DNA from: Stutzerimonas stutzeri
GTDB lineage: Bacteria > Pseudomonadota > Gammaproteobacteria > Pseudomonadales > Pseudomonadaceae
DNA: 64,000 bases
Reading direction: 5' to 3'
Assembly (NCBI RefSeq): GCF_024451105.1
Contig: NZ_JANGEY010000004.1
Location: forward strand, 186,001-250,000
The notes beneath the pieces are model-generated. The model saw only the letters and a list, made by a program, of their open reading frames with translations, had not been told where the DNA came from and did no database searches. Below are positions 41,317 through 49,758 of this stretch, one piece after another (within the stretch, counting starts at the first letter, position 1; every line of letters starts with the position of its first letter). Both the position numbers and the translations under genes were made by a program.

Positions 41317-42612
41317 ATGCACAAGGCTCACTCGAAACTCGCCATCCTGTTCGGACTCGGGCTGGTGGCCGGCTCCGTGCAGGCCGCGCTGAATGCGGTT
41401 TCCACCGAGCGGGTCGCCGGCTTCCCCGCCTGGTACCAGGACACCCACGGCCGCGCCCTCGAGCTCTGCCTGTCCACCACCCAGAGCCCCACCGGCGCCG
41501 GCCCCATGTGCCCGCTGCTGGCCGAGGACGGCTTCGACCCCGGCCAGCCCATAGTGCTGGGCAGCAACTTCCCCAGCGAGGCCTTCTGGTTCACCGGCGA
41601 CGCCTTCATCCAGGGCAGCGGCATCGACCTCACCTACGTCTCGGCCCTGGAAGCCGCCTTCGGCGCCGAGGAGGCCGTCGACGGCGACCAGATCAGCTTC
41701 GCGCGCATCCGCATCCGCGTCGACGTGCCGCTCGCAGGCACCTACGTGATCACCCATCCCTACGGGGTCGAGGTGTTCGAGGTGGAAACCGCCGGCAACC
41801 GGGCGATCAACATGACCCGCGACATCGGCATCGGCGCGCCGGGCCAGTTCGACGGCGCCCTCGCCGGCGACGTCGGCCCCTTCCTGCGCAGCCTCGGCGG
41901 CCCCTATGCGATAGGCACAGAAACCTTCGTCGGCGACCCCAACCTGCTCGAGCCGGTGACCGGCAGCCCGTTCGGCAGCAACTACGTGCGCATCCAGGGG
42001 CCCGACGGCATCGACCTGCGCACCGACCTGTTCGCCGTCTCCGGCAAGCTGTCGAACGTCGCGCTGCCCACCCCGCTGGTCGTCGAGCGCAGCACCTACG
42101 CGCGGGCCAGCAGCGAAGGCGGCGTGGTCGCCCAGCAGGACGTGTTCGCCCTGGCGCCGCCGCCGCCGGCCAGCGTCGACTTCGTGCCCACCGGCAACGC
42201 GACGCCGGTGACGATGAGCGAGGCCGACACCACCGGCAGCTGGTACGGCCAGTCCGGCGCCAGCCCGACGCCGCTGGGCAACGTCAGCGTCAGCGCCGAC
42301 AACAGCGCGGCGATCCCCGGCAGCCTGCCTGGCACCAGAACCTCGCCGCTGGTCGACCAGGTCACCATCGGCACCGCCACCTACAGCGTCGGTTCGGGCC
42401 AGCTCACCCTGGTGGCCAGTTCCAGCGACCAGTCCGGCTCGCCGACCCTGACCGCCCGCGCCACCGGCAGCGGCGCGAACATCGGCACCCTGTCCGGCAG
42501 CGGCAGCAGTCGCAGCCTGGTCACCGGCCTGTCGCCGATTCCGCCGGCGCAGGTCACGGTCAGCTCGAGCAACGGCGGCAGCGATACCGAAGAAGTGGTC
42601 ATCCTGCCCTGA
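41317..42612 (+). CDS. Exported protein A, paralogue of the next gene
   Basis: A 431-residue exported protein I do not recognise. Signal peptide HSKLAILFGLGLVAGSVQA. Residues 25-~240 form a domain shared with the next gene: FPAWYQDTHGRALELCLS, a Cys pair, SFARIRIRVDVPLAGTYVITHPYG, TRDIGIG and a closing NYVRIQGPDGI. From ~290 the chain is Ser/Thr/Gly-rich beta-type repeats ending in an Ig-like strand (PAQVTVSSSNGGSDTEEVVI). Rarely any Lys, acidic overall. Placed behind a sigma-54 promoter and before gspA/gspB, so it may be a secreted substrate, a matrix protein or a partner of the oxidase. No enzyme motif is visible. Confidence 0.75.
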   Translation: MHKAHSKLAILFGLGLVAGSVQAALNAVSTERVAGFPAWYQDTHGRALELCLSTTQSPTGAGPMCPLLAEDGFDPGQPIVLGSNFPSEAFWFTGDAFIQGSGIDLTYVSALEAAFGAEEAVDGDQISFARIRIRVDVPLAGTYVITHPYGVEVFEVETAGNRAINMTRDIGIGAPGQFDGALAGDVGPFLRSLGGPYAIGTETFVGDPNLLEPVTGSPFGSNYVRIQGPDGIDLRTDLFAVSGKLSNVALPTPLVVERSTYARASSEGGVVAQQDVFALAPPPPASVDFVPTGNATPVTMSEADTTGSWYGQSGASPTPLGNVSVSADNSAAIPGSLPGTRTSPLVDQVTIGTATYSVGSGQLTLVASSSDQSGSPTLTARATGSGANIGTLSGSGSSRSLVTGLSPIPPAQVTVSSSNGGSDTEEVVILP

Positions 42613-42658
42613 GCCGGCAGCCACCCCCACGACAAGCTCAGTCGAGCCTGGAGGCAAC

Positions 42659-44893
42659 ATGAACAAGCAACTCGGAGCAGTTGTGACGGCCTGGGGGCTG
42701 CTGGCCGGCGTATCCGGCATGGCCCTGGCGGACCTCATGGCCGTCGACCCGGGCCCCTACACCGCGGCCACCGGCAAGTTCCCCCTCTGGTACCAGGACC
42801 ACAACGACCTGGCCCTGGAGCTGTGCCGCTCCAGGGCGGTGGGGCCAAGCGGCGGCTACCTGTGCACGCTGATCCCCGAACCCGGGGTCTACGACGACCG
42901 CCAGCCGATGGTGTTCCCGAGCAACTGGCCGAGCGAGCTGTTCTGGTTCCTGGCCGAAACCTCGCTGCCCAACAGCGGTATCAACAACTACAGCCTGGAG
43001 GTCTACGTCGCCGGCATCGAGGCGGCCTTCGCCAACGAGCTGCCCCGCGACGGCGACCAGCAGGCCTTCGCGCGCATCCGCATCCGCGCCGCGGTACCCA
43101 ACAACCGCACCGGCACCTACACCGTCACCCACCCCTACGGCGTGGAAACCGTCAACGTCACCCAGGGCGGGCGGCGGGCGATCAACCTGACCCGCGATAT
43201 CGGCGTCGGCGAGAACTTCACCGGCGCCCTGAACGGGGCTGTCGGCCCCTTCCTGAGCCGCGCCGACGGCCAGCGCCTCACCGCGGTCAACCCGGATACC
43301 GGCGAGACCGAGACCTTCATCGGCGATCCCGCCGTGCCGACCCGGGTCGTCGGCGGGCGCAACGACGTCAACTACGTGGAGATCTCCGGCCCGGCCGGGA
43401 CCATCCGCACGGAGCTGTTCGCCCTCTCCGGCAAGCTGTTCGACCGCAATGCGCTGCCGCCCACCCCGGTCGAAGTCGAGCGCAGCACCTACAGCCGCAC
43501 CGGCAGCGGCAGCCGCATCTCGGTGTTCGCCCGTACCCCCGGCGTGCCCGGCGCCAGCGTCTGCTACCGCGACACCCTCGAGCTGGTGCCCGGCACCACG
43601 CCCTCGCCCTGCCTGGTTCCGCTCACCGGCAACGGCAACGGCTACTTCTTCGCCAGCGACGCCAACCCGCAGCGCCTGCCGGCCTCGCTGATCGTCACCG
43701 CCAGCAACCCGAACGGCACCAGCCGGCCGACCTCGCTGGCCAGCCCGCTGACCGACCTGGTGAAGATCGCCAGCGCCCGCTACCTGCGCGACAGCCGCAC
43801 CCTGATCATCGAGGCCAGCTCCAGCGACGAAGTCGAGATCCCCGACCTCGCCGCAGTGGGTTTCGGCCGGCTGAACAAGACCGGCACCCTGCAGAGCCTG
43901 ACGGTGACCGACCTCGCCCAGCCGCCGGCGCGGGTGACGGTGAAGTCCGCCGCCGGCGGCATGGACAGCGAGCCGGTGACCGTGGTCGGGGCCGTGCCGC
44001 CGCCGGCCGACAACCTGCCGCCGGTGGGGCAGCCCGACAGCGCGAGCACCAGCCCCGGCGTGGCCATCGACATCGACGTGCTGGCCAACGACAGCGACCC
44101 CGACAACCACCTGCCGCTGAAGATCGCCAGCGTGAGCGCACCGCCCGCCGGCCAGGGCACGGTCGCCATAGTCGCCGACAAGCTGCGCTATACCCCGCCG
44201 GCCACGGTGGAGAACGCCTTCACCGCCAGCTTCGGCTACGTGGCCGAGGACAGCGCCGGGGCCCGCTCCGGCCCGATCGCCGTCAGCGTCGCCGTCGGCG
44301 CCAGCAACCGCCCGCCGCTCGCCAACCCCGACAGCGCCAGCACCAGCGCCGGGGTCCCGATCGACATCGACGTGCTGGCCAACGACAGCGATCCGGACGG
44401 CAACCTGCCGCTGCGGATAACCGCCGTGAACGGGCCGCTCGCCGGCCAGGGCACGGTCGCCATAGTCGCCGACCAGCTGCGCTACACCCCGCCGACCACG
44501 GTGGAGAACGCCTTCACCGCCGGCTTCAGCTACACGCTGGCCGACAGCCTGGGAGCCACCGCGACCGGCAACGTCAGCGTGGCGGTCAGCCCCGCGCCGC
44601 CGCCGGCGGCGACCATCAGCGTCACCGGCGCCACCGTCACCCGCGGCAACAACAACCGCTTCAGCTGGGAGCTGAGCGGCACCACCACGCTGACCACCAA
44701 CAACACCCTGACCATCGACGTGACCACCACCGGCGGCACGGTGCGGCTGGGCAGCGCCACGCCCAACCGCAACAACGGGCGCTGGAGCCTCACGGTGCGC
44801 AACTCCGCCACTCTGGTGCCGACGCCCACGCCATCGGCGACCGTCACCGCCAGCAACGGCGACAGCGTCACGGTGCCGGTCACCTCGCGGTGA
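42659..44893 (+). CDS. Exported protein B with tandem Ig/cadherin-like repeats
   Basis: A 744-residue exported protein. A signal peptide is followed by the same ~220-residue domain as in protein A (FPLWYQDHNDLALELCRS, AFARIRIRAAVPNN, THPYGVETVNV, TRDIGVGENFTGAL, VNYVEISGPAG). Then comes an Ig-like module (VKIASARYLRDSRTLIIEAS), and two nearly identical ~90-residue repeats of the DxDVLANDSDPD type (PDSASTSPGVAIDIDVLAND and PDSASTSAGVPIDIDVLAND), which often bind Ca2+ in VCBS/cadherin-like adhesins. The C-terminal part is Thr/Asn/Ser-rich. GGAGGCAAC precedes the ATG, 46 bp after protein A. I infer an extracellular, perhaps surface-attached, function. Confidence 0.78.
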   Translation: MNKQLGAVVTAWGLLAGVSGMALADLMAVDPGPYTAATGKFPLWYQDHNDLALELCRSRAVGPSGGYLCTLIPEPGVYDDRQPMVFPSNWPSELFWFLAETSLPNSGINNYSLEVYVAGIEAAFANELPRDGDQQAFARIRIRAAVPNNRTGTYTVTHPYGVETVNVTQGGRRAINLTRDIGVGENFTGALNGAVGPFLSRADGQRLTAVNPDTGETETFIGDPAVPTRVVGGRNDVNYVEISGPAGTIRTELFALSGKLFDRNALPPTPVEVERSTYSRTGSGSRISVFARTPGVPGASVCYRDTLELVPGTTPSPCLVPLTGNGNGYFFASDANPQRLPASLIVTASNPNGTSRPTSLASPLTDLVKIASARYLRDSRTLIIEASSSDEVEIPDLAAVGFGRLNKTGTLQSLTVTDLAQPPARVTVKSAAGGMDSEPVTVVGAVPPPADNLPPVGQPDSASTSPGVAIDIDVLANDSDPDNHLPLKIASVSAPPAGQGTVAIVADKLRYTPPATVENAFTASFGYVAEDSAGARSGPIAVSVAVGASNRPPLANPDSASTSAGVPIDIDVLANDSDPDGNLPLRITAVNGPLAGQGTVAIVADQLRYTPPTTVENAFTAGFSYTLADSLGATATGNVSVAVSPAPPPAATISVTGATVTRGNNNRFSWELSGTTTLTTNNTLTIDVTTTGGTVRLGSATPNRNNGRWSLTVRNSATLVPTPTPSATVTASNGDSVTVPVTSR

Positions 44894-45001
44894 ACCGACA
44901 GGGGGCCGCCGGTCGCCGCCGCACCTGCGCGACGGCGGCCGGCGCCGAACAACCGGCGCCGGGCGAGCGCCCGGCGCCAGACGAGGCGAAGGACGGCGAC
45001 C

Positions 45002-46768
45002 ATGTACCAGCAGCACTTCGGCCTGGGCGAATCCCCCTTTTCCATCTCGCCCGACCCGCGCTACCTGTTCATGAGCGAGCGGCACCGCGAGGCGCTGGCC
45101 CACCTGCTCTACGGCCTGCGCATCGACGGCGGCTTCGTGCTGCTGACCGGCGAGGTCGGCACCGGCAAGACCACCCTGTGCCGCTGCCTGCTCGAACAGG
45201 TCCCGGCGCACTGCGACATCGCCTTCATCTTCAACCCGCGGCTGAGCGCGCCGGAACTGCTGCGCACCCTGTGCGACGAGCTGAACATCGCCGTGCCCGC
45301 CGCGGCGCCCGGCCTCAAGGTGCTGGTCGACCGCCTCAACACCCACCTGCTGGCCAACAACGCCCGCGGCCGCAAGACGGTGCTGATCGTCGACGAGGCG
45401 CAGAACCTGTCCAACGAGGTGCTCGAACTGTTGCGCCTGCTGACCAACCTGGAGACCAGCCGGCGCAAGCTGCTGCAGATCATCCTGCTCGGCCAGCCGG
45501 AGCTGCGCGAGCGCCTCGCCGAAGCGTCGATGCGCCAGCTGGCCCAGCGCATCGTCGCGCGCTACCACCTCGAGCCACTGTCGTCCCGGGAGGTCGACGC
45601 CTACGTGCAGCACCGCCTGGCGGTGGCCGGGGCCGCCAGCCACCTGTTCGCGCCGGCGGCGCTCCGCAGCCTCTACCGCCTCAGCGGCGGCACGCCGCGG
45701 CTGATCAACCTGATCTGCGACCGCGCCCTGCTCGGCGCCTACGTCAAGGGCCGCCACCGCGTGGATGCGGCCATCCTCGGATGCGCCGCCCGCGAGGTGC
45801 TGGGCGAGCCGCCGGTTGCCGGGCGAGCGGCGCGGCGCCCGCGGCGCCTGGCCACGGCGCTGGCCGCCGCGCTGGCCGCCGCGCTGGCGCTGAGCCTGCC
45901 ACAGGAGCTGCCGCTGTCCGACCTGGCGGAACGGGCGGCCCCGCGGGCGCGGGTCGGGGCGCCGCCAGCCCCGCCCACGAGCGAGCTGCCCGGCGCCGCA
46001 ACGGCGTTCCACCCGGAGCTCCGCAACCCGCCGCCCGCCGCCGCGCCAGCGCAGGCCCCCGGCGCCGAGTTCGCCACCGCCGCGCCGGCCGAACCCGCCG
46101 GCGCGGCCCCGGAGGCAGCCCTGCTGCGGCCGCACGACGAGCGGCCGGAGTCGATTGCCGGCCCCGCCCGCGAAGAACACTGGCTGCACGAGGCCATGGC
46201 GGTGCGCAGCCTGTTCGCCCGCTGGCAGATCGCGGTCGAGGAACCGAGCGCGCTGGAGGAGGCCTGCGAACGCGTCGCCCGGCTGGACCTGCACTGCCTG
46301 TCGCTGGGCGACGGACTCGCCAGCCTGCGCCGCTTCAACAGCCCCGCGATCCTCGAATTGCGCCAGGCCGACGGCCCCGGCTTCCTCGCCACCCTGCTGG
46401 GCCTGGAGCAGGACCGCGCGCAACTGAGCATCGCCGGCCGGCCCCGCGAGGTCGCCGTCGACAGCCTGGTGCGCCAGTGGAACGGCCGCTACACCCTGCT
46501 CTGGCGCGCCCCCGAAGGCTGGCGCGGCGGACTCGGCGAGGGCGCACAGGACCCGGCGGTGGCCTGGGTCGACCAGCGTCTGGCGCGCTGGGAAGGCCGC
46601 GCCCCGCGCGGCGGCGACCGCTTCGATGCGCAGCTGGCGGCGCGAGTGCGCGACTTCCAGCGCGCCCACGGACTCCGCACCGACGGCGTGGTCGGCCGGG
46701 AGACCCTGGCCCGCCTCGCCGCGCTGACCGACCCCGAGGCCCCGGCCCTCGCCCAACGGACGCACTAG
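45002..46768 (+). CDS. gspA: ExeA/GspA-like AAA ATPase with peptidoglycan-binding domain
   Basis: A 588-residue inner-membrane protein. The AAA domain (1-~270) begins MYQQHFGLGESPFSISPDPR, with Walker A GEVGTGKTTL and Walker B VLIVDEAQNLS, as in ExeA and other 'general secretion pathway protein A'. A membrane helix (about 280-298, LATALAAALAAALALSL), a Pro/Ala-rich periplasmic linker, a peptidase C39-like or unknown domain (about 400-520), and a C-terminal PG-binding-1 domain (ARVRDFQRAHGLRTDGVVG) follow. GspAB inserts the secretin through the cell wall. It is 108 bp after protein B and 17 bp before gspB. Confidence 0.92.
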   Translation: MYQQHFGLGESPFSISPDPRYLFMSERHREALAHLLYGLRIDGGFVLLTGEVGTGKTTLCRCLLEQVPAHCDIAFIFNPRLSAPELLRTLCDELNIAVPAAAPGLKVLVDRLNTHLLANNARGRKTVLIVDEAQNLSNEVLELLRLLTNLETSRRKLLQIILLGQPELRERLAEASMRQLAQRIVARYHLEPLSSREVDAYVQHRLAVAGAASHLFAPAALRSLYRLSGGTPRLINLICDRALLGAYVKGRHRVDAAILGCAAREVLGEPPVAGRAARRPRRLATALAAALAAALALSLPQELPLSDLAERAAPRARVGAPPAPPTSELPGAATAFHPELRNPPPAAAPAQAPGAEFATAAPAEPAGAAPEAALLRPHDERPESIAGPAREEHWLHEAMAVRSLFARWQIAVEEPSALEEACERVARLDLHCLSLGDGLASLRRFNSPAILELRQADGPGFLATLLGLEQDRAQLSIAGRPREVAVDSLVRQWNGRYTLLWRAPEGWRGGLGEGAQDPAVAWVDQRLARWEGRAPRGGDRFDAQLAARVRDFQRAHGLRTDGVVGRETLARLAALTDPEAPALAQRTH

Positions 46769-46785
46769 CAACAGGCGCACCGGCC

Positions 46786-47475
46786 ATGTCCTACATACTC
46801 GAAGCCCTGAAGAAATCCGAATACGCCCGCCAGCAGGGACGCCTGCCGGATCTCGTCACGCTGCCGAACGCTGCGGCGGCGCCGGCCGCCCGGGCGATGG
46901 ACGGACGCCTGATCCTGCTCGGCGGCGCACTGCTGGCGCTCGCCGTGGCCGGCTGGTGGCGGGCCTGGCAGGCAGCCCCGGTCGATCCCCCGCGCGCACC
47001 GGCCAGCCCGCCGGCGCTCGCCGCCGCCCGCAGCGATTCCGTGCCGACGCCCTCCGCCACCGCGCCGAGCGGCCCGGCCGCCGCTCCGCCGCGCGCCGCG
47101 GCGCTTGTCGAACCGCCGGCAGGCCGGCACGAGCCGCGGCCGCCGAGCATCGCGCTGCCGCCGCGGGAGGTCGCCGCGCGGCCCCTGCCGCCCGGTGCGC
47201 CGCCTGCCCCCGACGCACCGTCCCCGACACTGCCCGCCGCCCCCGACCGGGTGCTGTCCTACCACGAACTGCCGGCGCCGGTGCGCGAACGTATCCCGCC
47301 CCTGAGCGTGTCCGGCTTCTCCCATGCCGAACGGGCCGAACTGAGTCTGGCGGTGATCAACGAGCGGGTGCTGCGCCAGGGCGAGAGCCCGGCACCGGGC
47401 ATCGTCCTCGAGCGTATCGCCAGCGACGGCGTGGTGCTCAGCTTCGCCGGCTATCGCTTCCGCCCGCCGCGCTGA
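46786..47475 (+). CDS. gspB: General secretion pathway protein GspB
   Basis: A 229-residue GspB: the conserved MSYILEALKKSEYARQQGRLP start (bipartite here: SYILEALKKSE then RQQG), one membrane helix (about 40-58, LILLGGALLALAVAGWW), a Pro/Ala-rich linker of about 100 residues and the C-terminal GspB domain (DRVLSYHELPAPVRERIPPL, SGFSHAERAELSLAVINERVL). It forms a complex with GspA to place the secretin in the outer membrane. Last gene of the plus-strand arm; its 3' end overlaps the convergent copS gene by 38 bp. Confidence 0.93.
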   Translation: MSYILEALKKSEYARQQGRLPDLVTLPNAAAAPAARAMDGRLILLGGALLALAVAGWWRAWQAAPVDPPRAPASPPALAAARSDSVPTPSATAPSGPAAAPPRAAALVEPPAGRHEPRPPSIALPPREVAARPLPPGAPPAPDAPSPTLPAAPDRVLSYHELPAPVRERIPPLSVSGFSHAERAELSLAVINERVLRQGESPAPGIVLERIASDGVVLSFAGYRFRPPR

Positions 47476-48838
47476 GCGGCGGAAAGCTCAGCACGAAACG
47501 GGTCGCACCAGCCACTGACTCGCAGCGGATGCTGCCGCGATGGGCCTCGACGATCGAACGGGTGATCGCCAGCCCCAGCCCGGCGTGGCCGCCCTCGCGG
47601 CGCGCCGGATCGACCCGGTAGAAGCGGTCGAACAGCCGCTCCAGGTGCTCGGCGGGAATGTCCGGCCCCGGATTCTCCACCGCCAGCGTCACCTGCCCGG
47701 CCCGTTCGGCGATGCGCACGCGGATGCAGCCGCCAGCCGGGGTGTAGCGCAGCGCGTTGGCCAGCAGGTTGGACAGCGCCCGGCGCAGCATGCCGGCGTC
47801 GCCCTCGATCCGCCCCGCGCCCTCCTGCGCCAGCTCGACGCCGGCCTCCTCGCCGAGCAGGCGGTAGTAGTCGAGCAGTTGCTCGACCAGCTCGTGCAGC
47901 GCCAGCGGCCGCCGCTCGGGAACGATCAGGCCGTTGTCGGCCTTGGCCAGGAACAGCATGTCGTCGATCATCCGCGCCATGCGCTTGAGGTCGTCGAGGT
48001 TGCCGTACAGCGCCTCGCGGTACTCCTCCAGGCTGCGCGCGCGGCCGAGCATCACCTCGGTGTGGGTCATCAGCTGGGTCAACGGCGTGCGCAGCTCGTG
48101 GGCGATGTCGGCGGAGAAGTTGGACAGGCGCACGAAGGACTCGTCGAGGCGTTCGAGCATGCCGTTGAACGAGGACACCAGCGGGCGCAGCTCGACCGGC
48201 AGGGCCTGCTCGGGGATGCGTTCCTTGAGCGAGCGCGCCGACACCGTGGCGGCCACCTGGGTCACCTCGCGCAGCGGGCGCAGGCCGTTGCGCGCCACCA
48301 GCCAGCCGAGCCCGGCGCTGAGCAGCGCGCAGATGCCCAGGGCAATGGCGAACCAACGTTGCAGCGCGGCGAAGAACGCCTCGTGGTGGGTCACGTCGAG
48401 CGCCAGCAGCAAGGTCAGCCCCTCCGGCTGGCCGACCATCGGCACCCAGACCGTCATGCCGCGCAGCTGGCGCTCGCCGTCCCGCCAGCTCCACAGCTCG
48501 CCGCGGCGCTGCTGCAGGGCCGCGGGAAAGCCCGGCCGGGCCGGCTCGGCGAACAGCTCGCGGCCCTGCGCGTCGAGGATCAGCGCGCGCAGTTCCTGGT
48601 GCGCGCCGAGCAGGGTGTGCAGTTGCGGGCGCAGCCGCGGAAAGTCGTCGGGGGCGGCCAGCGAGCCGAGAATACCCTGGCTGGCGTGCAGCTTCTCCAG
48701 CAGCGCGTGGCGGTCGAGCTCCTCGAAGTGCTGGCGGCTCAGGTGCTGGACCGTCACCCCGGCGGCCAGCAGCACTCCGGTCAGCGCCAGCATGAACAGC
48801 AGCCCCAGACGCGCGGTCAGCGACAGCCGGCGGATCAC
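47438..48838 (-). CDS. copS: Heavy-metal sensor histidine kinase CopS
   Basis: A 466-residue heavy-metal sensor kinase of the CopS/CusS/IrlS class. Two membrane segments ([16 protein letters not shown] near 10-25 and [19 protein letters not shown] near 165-185) flank a ~140-residue periplasmic sensor. HAMP (GLRPLREVT), HisKA ([14 protein letters not shown], phospho-His), and HATPase with [11 protein letters not shown] and [13 protein letters not shown] follow. Start is a GTG overlapping the copR stop (GTGA). Copper is the likely ligand, because a CopR-type box is found before copR and before the Met-rich copper-related gene at 56085. Confidence 0.9.
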   Translation of the reverse strand: MIRRLSLTARLGLLFMLALTGVLLAAGVTVQHLSRQHFEELDRHALLEKLHASQGILGSLAAPDDFPRLRPQLHTLLGAHQELRALILDAQGRELFAEPARPGFPAALQQRRGELWSWRDGERQLRGMTVWVPMVGQPEGLTLLLALDVTHHEAFFAALQRWFAIALGICALLSAGLGWLVARNGLRPLREVTQVAATVSARSLKERIPEQALPVELRPLVSSFNGMLERLDESFVRLSNFSADIAHELRTPLTQLMTHTEVMLGRARSLEEYREALYGNLDDLKRMARMIDDMLFLAKADNGLIVPERRPLALHELVEQLLDYYRLLGEEAGVELAQEGAGRIEGDAGMLRRALSNLLANALRYTPAGGCIRVRIAERAGQVTLAVENPGPDIPAEHLERLFDRFYRVDPARREGGHAGLGLAITRSIVEAHRGSIRCESVAGATRFVLSFPPLSAAGGSDSRRS

Positions 48839-49512
48839 TCGGGCACGTCCAGCAGGTAGCCCATGCCGCGCACGGTGTGGATCAGCCTGGGCTCGAAGCC
48901 GTCGTCGATCTTGGCGCGCAGGCGGCGGATCGCCACCTCGATGACGTTGGTGTCGCTGTCGAAGTTCATGTCCCACACCTGCGAGGCGATCAGCGACTTG
49001 GGCAGCACCTCGCCCTGGCGGCGCAGCAGCAGCTCGAGCAGGGCGAACTCCTTGGCGGTCAGCTCGATGCGCTGGCCGCCGCGGCTGGCGCGACGCTTGA
49101 GCAGGTCGACCTCCAGATCGGCGACCTGCAGGCGGGTCGCCACCGCGCCGGCCTGGCCGCGGCGCAGCAGGGTGCGCACCCGCGCCAGCAGCTCGGCGAA
49201 GGCGAACGGCTTGACCAGGTAGTCGTCGGCGCCCAGCTCCAGGCCCTTGACCCGGTCCTCGATGCGGTCGCGGGCGGTGAGGAACAGCACCGGCATCTCC
49301 CGCCCGGCCGCGCGCAGGCGGCGCAGCACCTCCCAGCCGTCGAGGCCGGGCATCATCACGTCGAGGACCAGCAGGTCGTAGTCCGCCGCCAGCGCGCAGT
49401 GCAGCGCCGCGCTGCCGTCCGCCACCCGCTCGACGGCGAACCCCGCCTCGCTGAGGCCCTGCTGCAGGTAGGCGCCGATCTTCGGATCGTCTTCGGCCAC
49501 CAGGATCTTCAT
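48835..49512 (-). CDS. copR: OmpR-family response regulator CopR
   Basis: A 225-residue regulator with a receiver ([16 protein letters not shown], phospho-Asp in [14 protein letters not shown], Lys in LVKPFAF) and a winged-helix output domain ([44 protein letters not shown]). The latter matches CopR/CusR/IrlR proteins. It overlaps copS by 3 bp. A 16-base CopR box and a -10-like CACAAT lie upstream, with the same spacing as before the Met-rich gene, so it probably activates itself. CzcR-type metal sensing cannot be fully excluded. Confidence 0.9.
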   Translation of the reverse strand: MKILVAEDDPKIGAYLQQGLSEAGFAVERVADGSAALHCALAADYDLLVLDVMMPGLDGWEVLRRLRAAGREMPVLFLTARDRIEDRVKGLELGADDYLVKPFAFAELLARVRTLLRRGQAGAVATRLQVADLEVDLLKRRASRGGQRIELTAKEFALLELLLRRQGEVLPKSLIASQVWDMNFDSDTNVIEVAIRRLRAKIDDGFEPRLIHTVRGMGYLLDVPE

Positions 49513-49541
49513 GACTGCACTCCCCCATCCGCCCAGGACGA

Positions 49542-49590
49542 ATTGTGCAACCCCGGGCCCGGAGCGGCCAGCAACTGACGGAAATGTAAT
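49542..49590 (-). promoter_or_regulatory. copRS promoter with CopR box
   Basis: CTGACGGAAATGTAAT (49575-49590) is a CopR/cop-box-like element (TGACR-N4-TGTAAT). On the minus strand a -10-like CACAAT lies at 49547-49542, 27 bases from the box, and 30 bases before the copR ATG. Confidence 0.7.
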
Positions 49591-49758
49591 GTAGCGCCCG
49601 GATGCCCGGATGCTTTCGCAAAGATCAACCGGCACAATGAAATACCTTGATATGATTCACAAAAAACCGATGCCGGCCGTTTGCGCAATGCCCGGCCACG
49701 AGCGTGCGACAGATCCGGGCAACGGATGCGCGCGACAGACCGCAAGGAGGCTGCAGCC

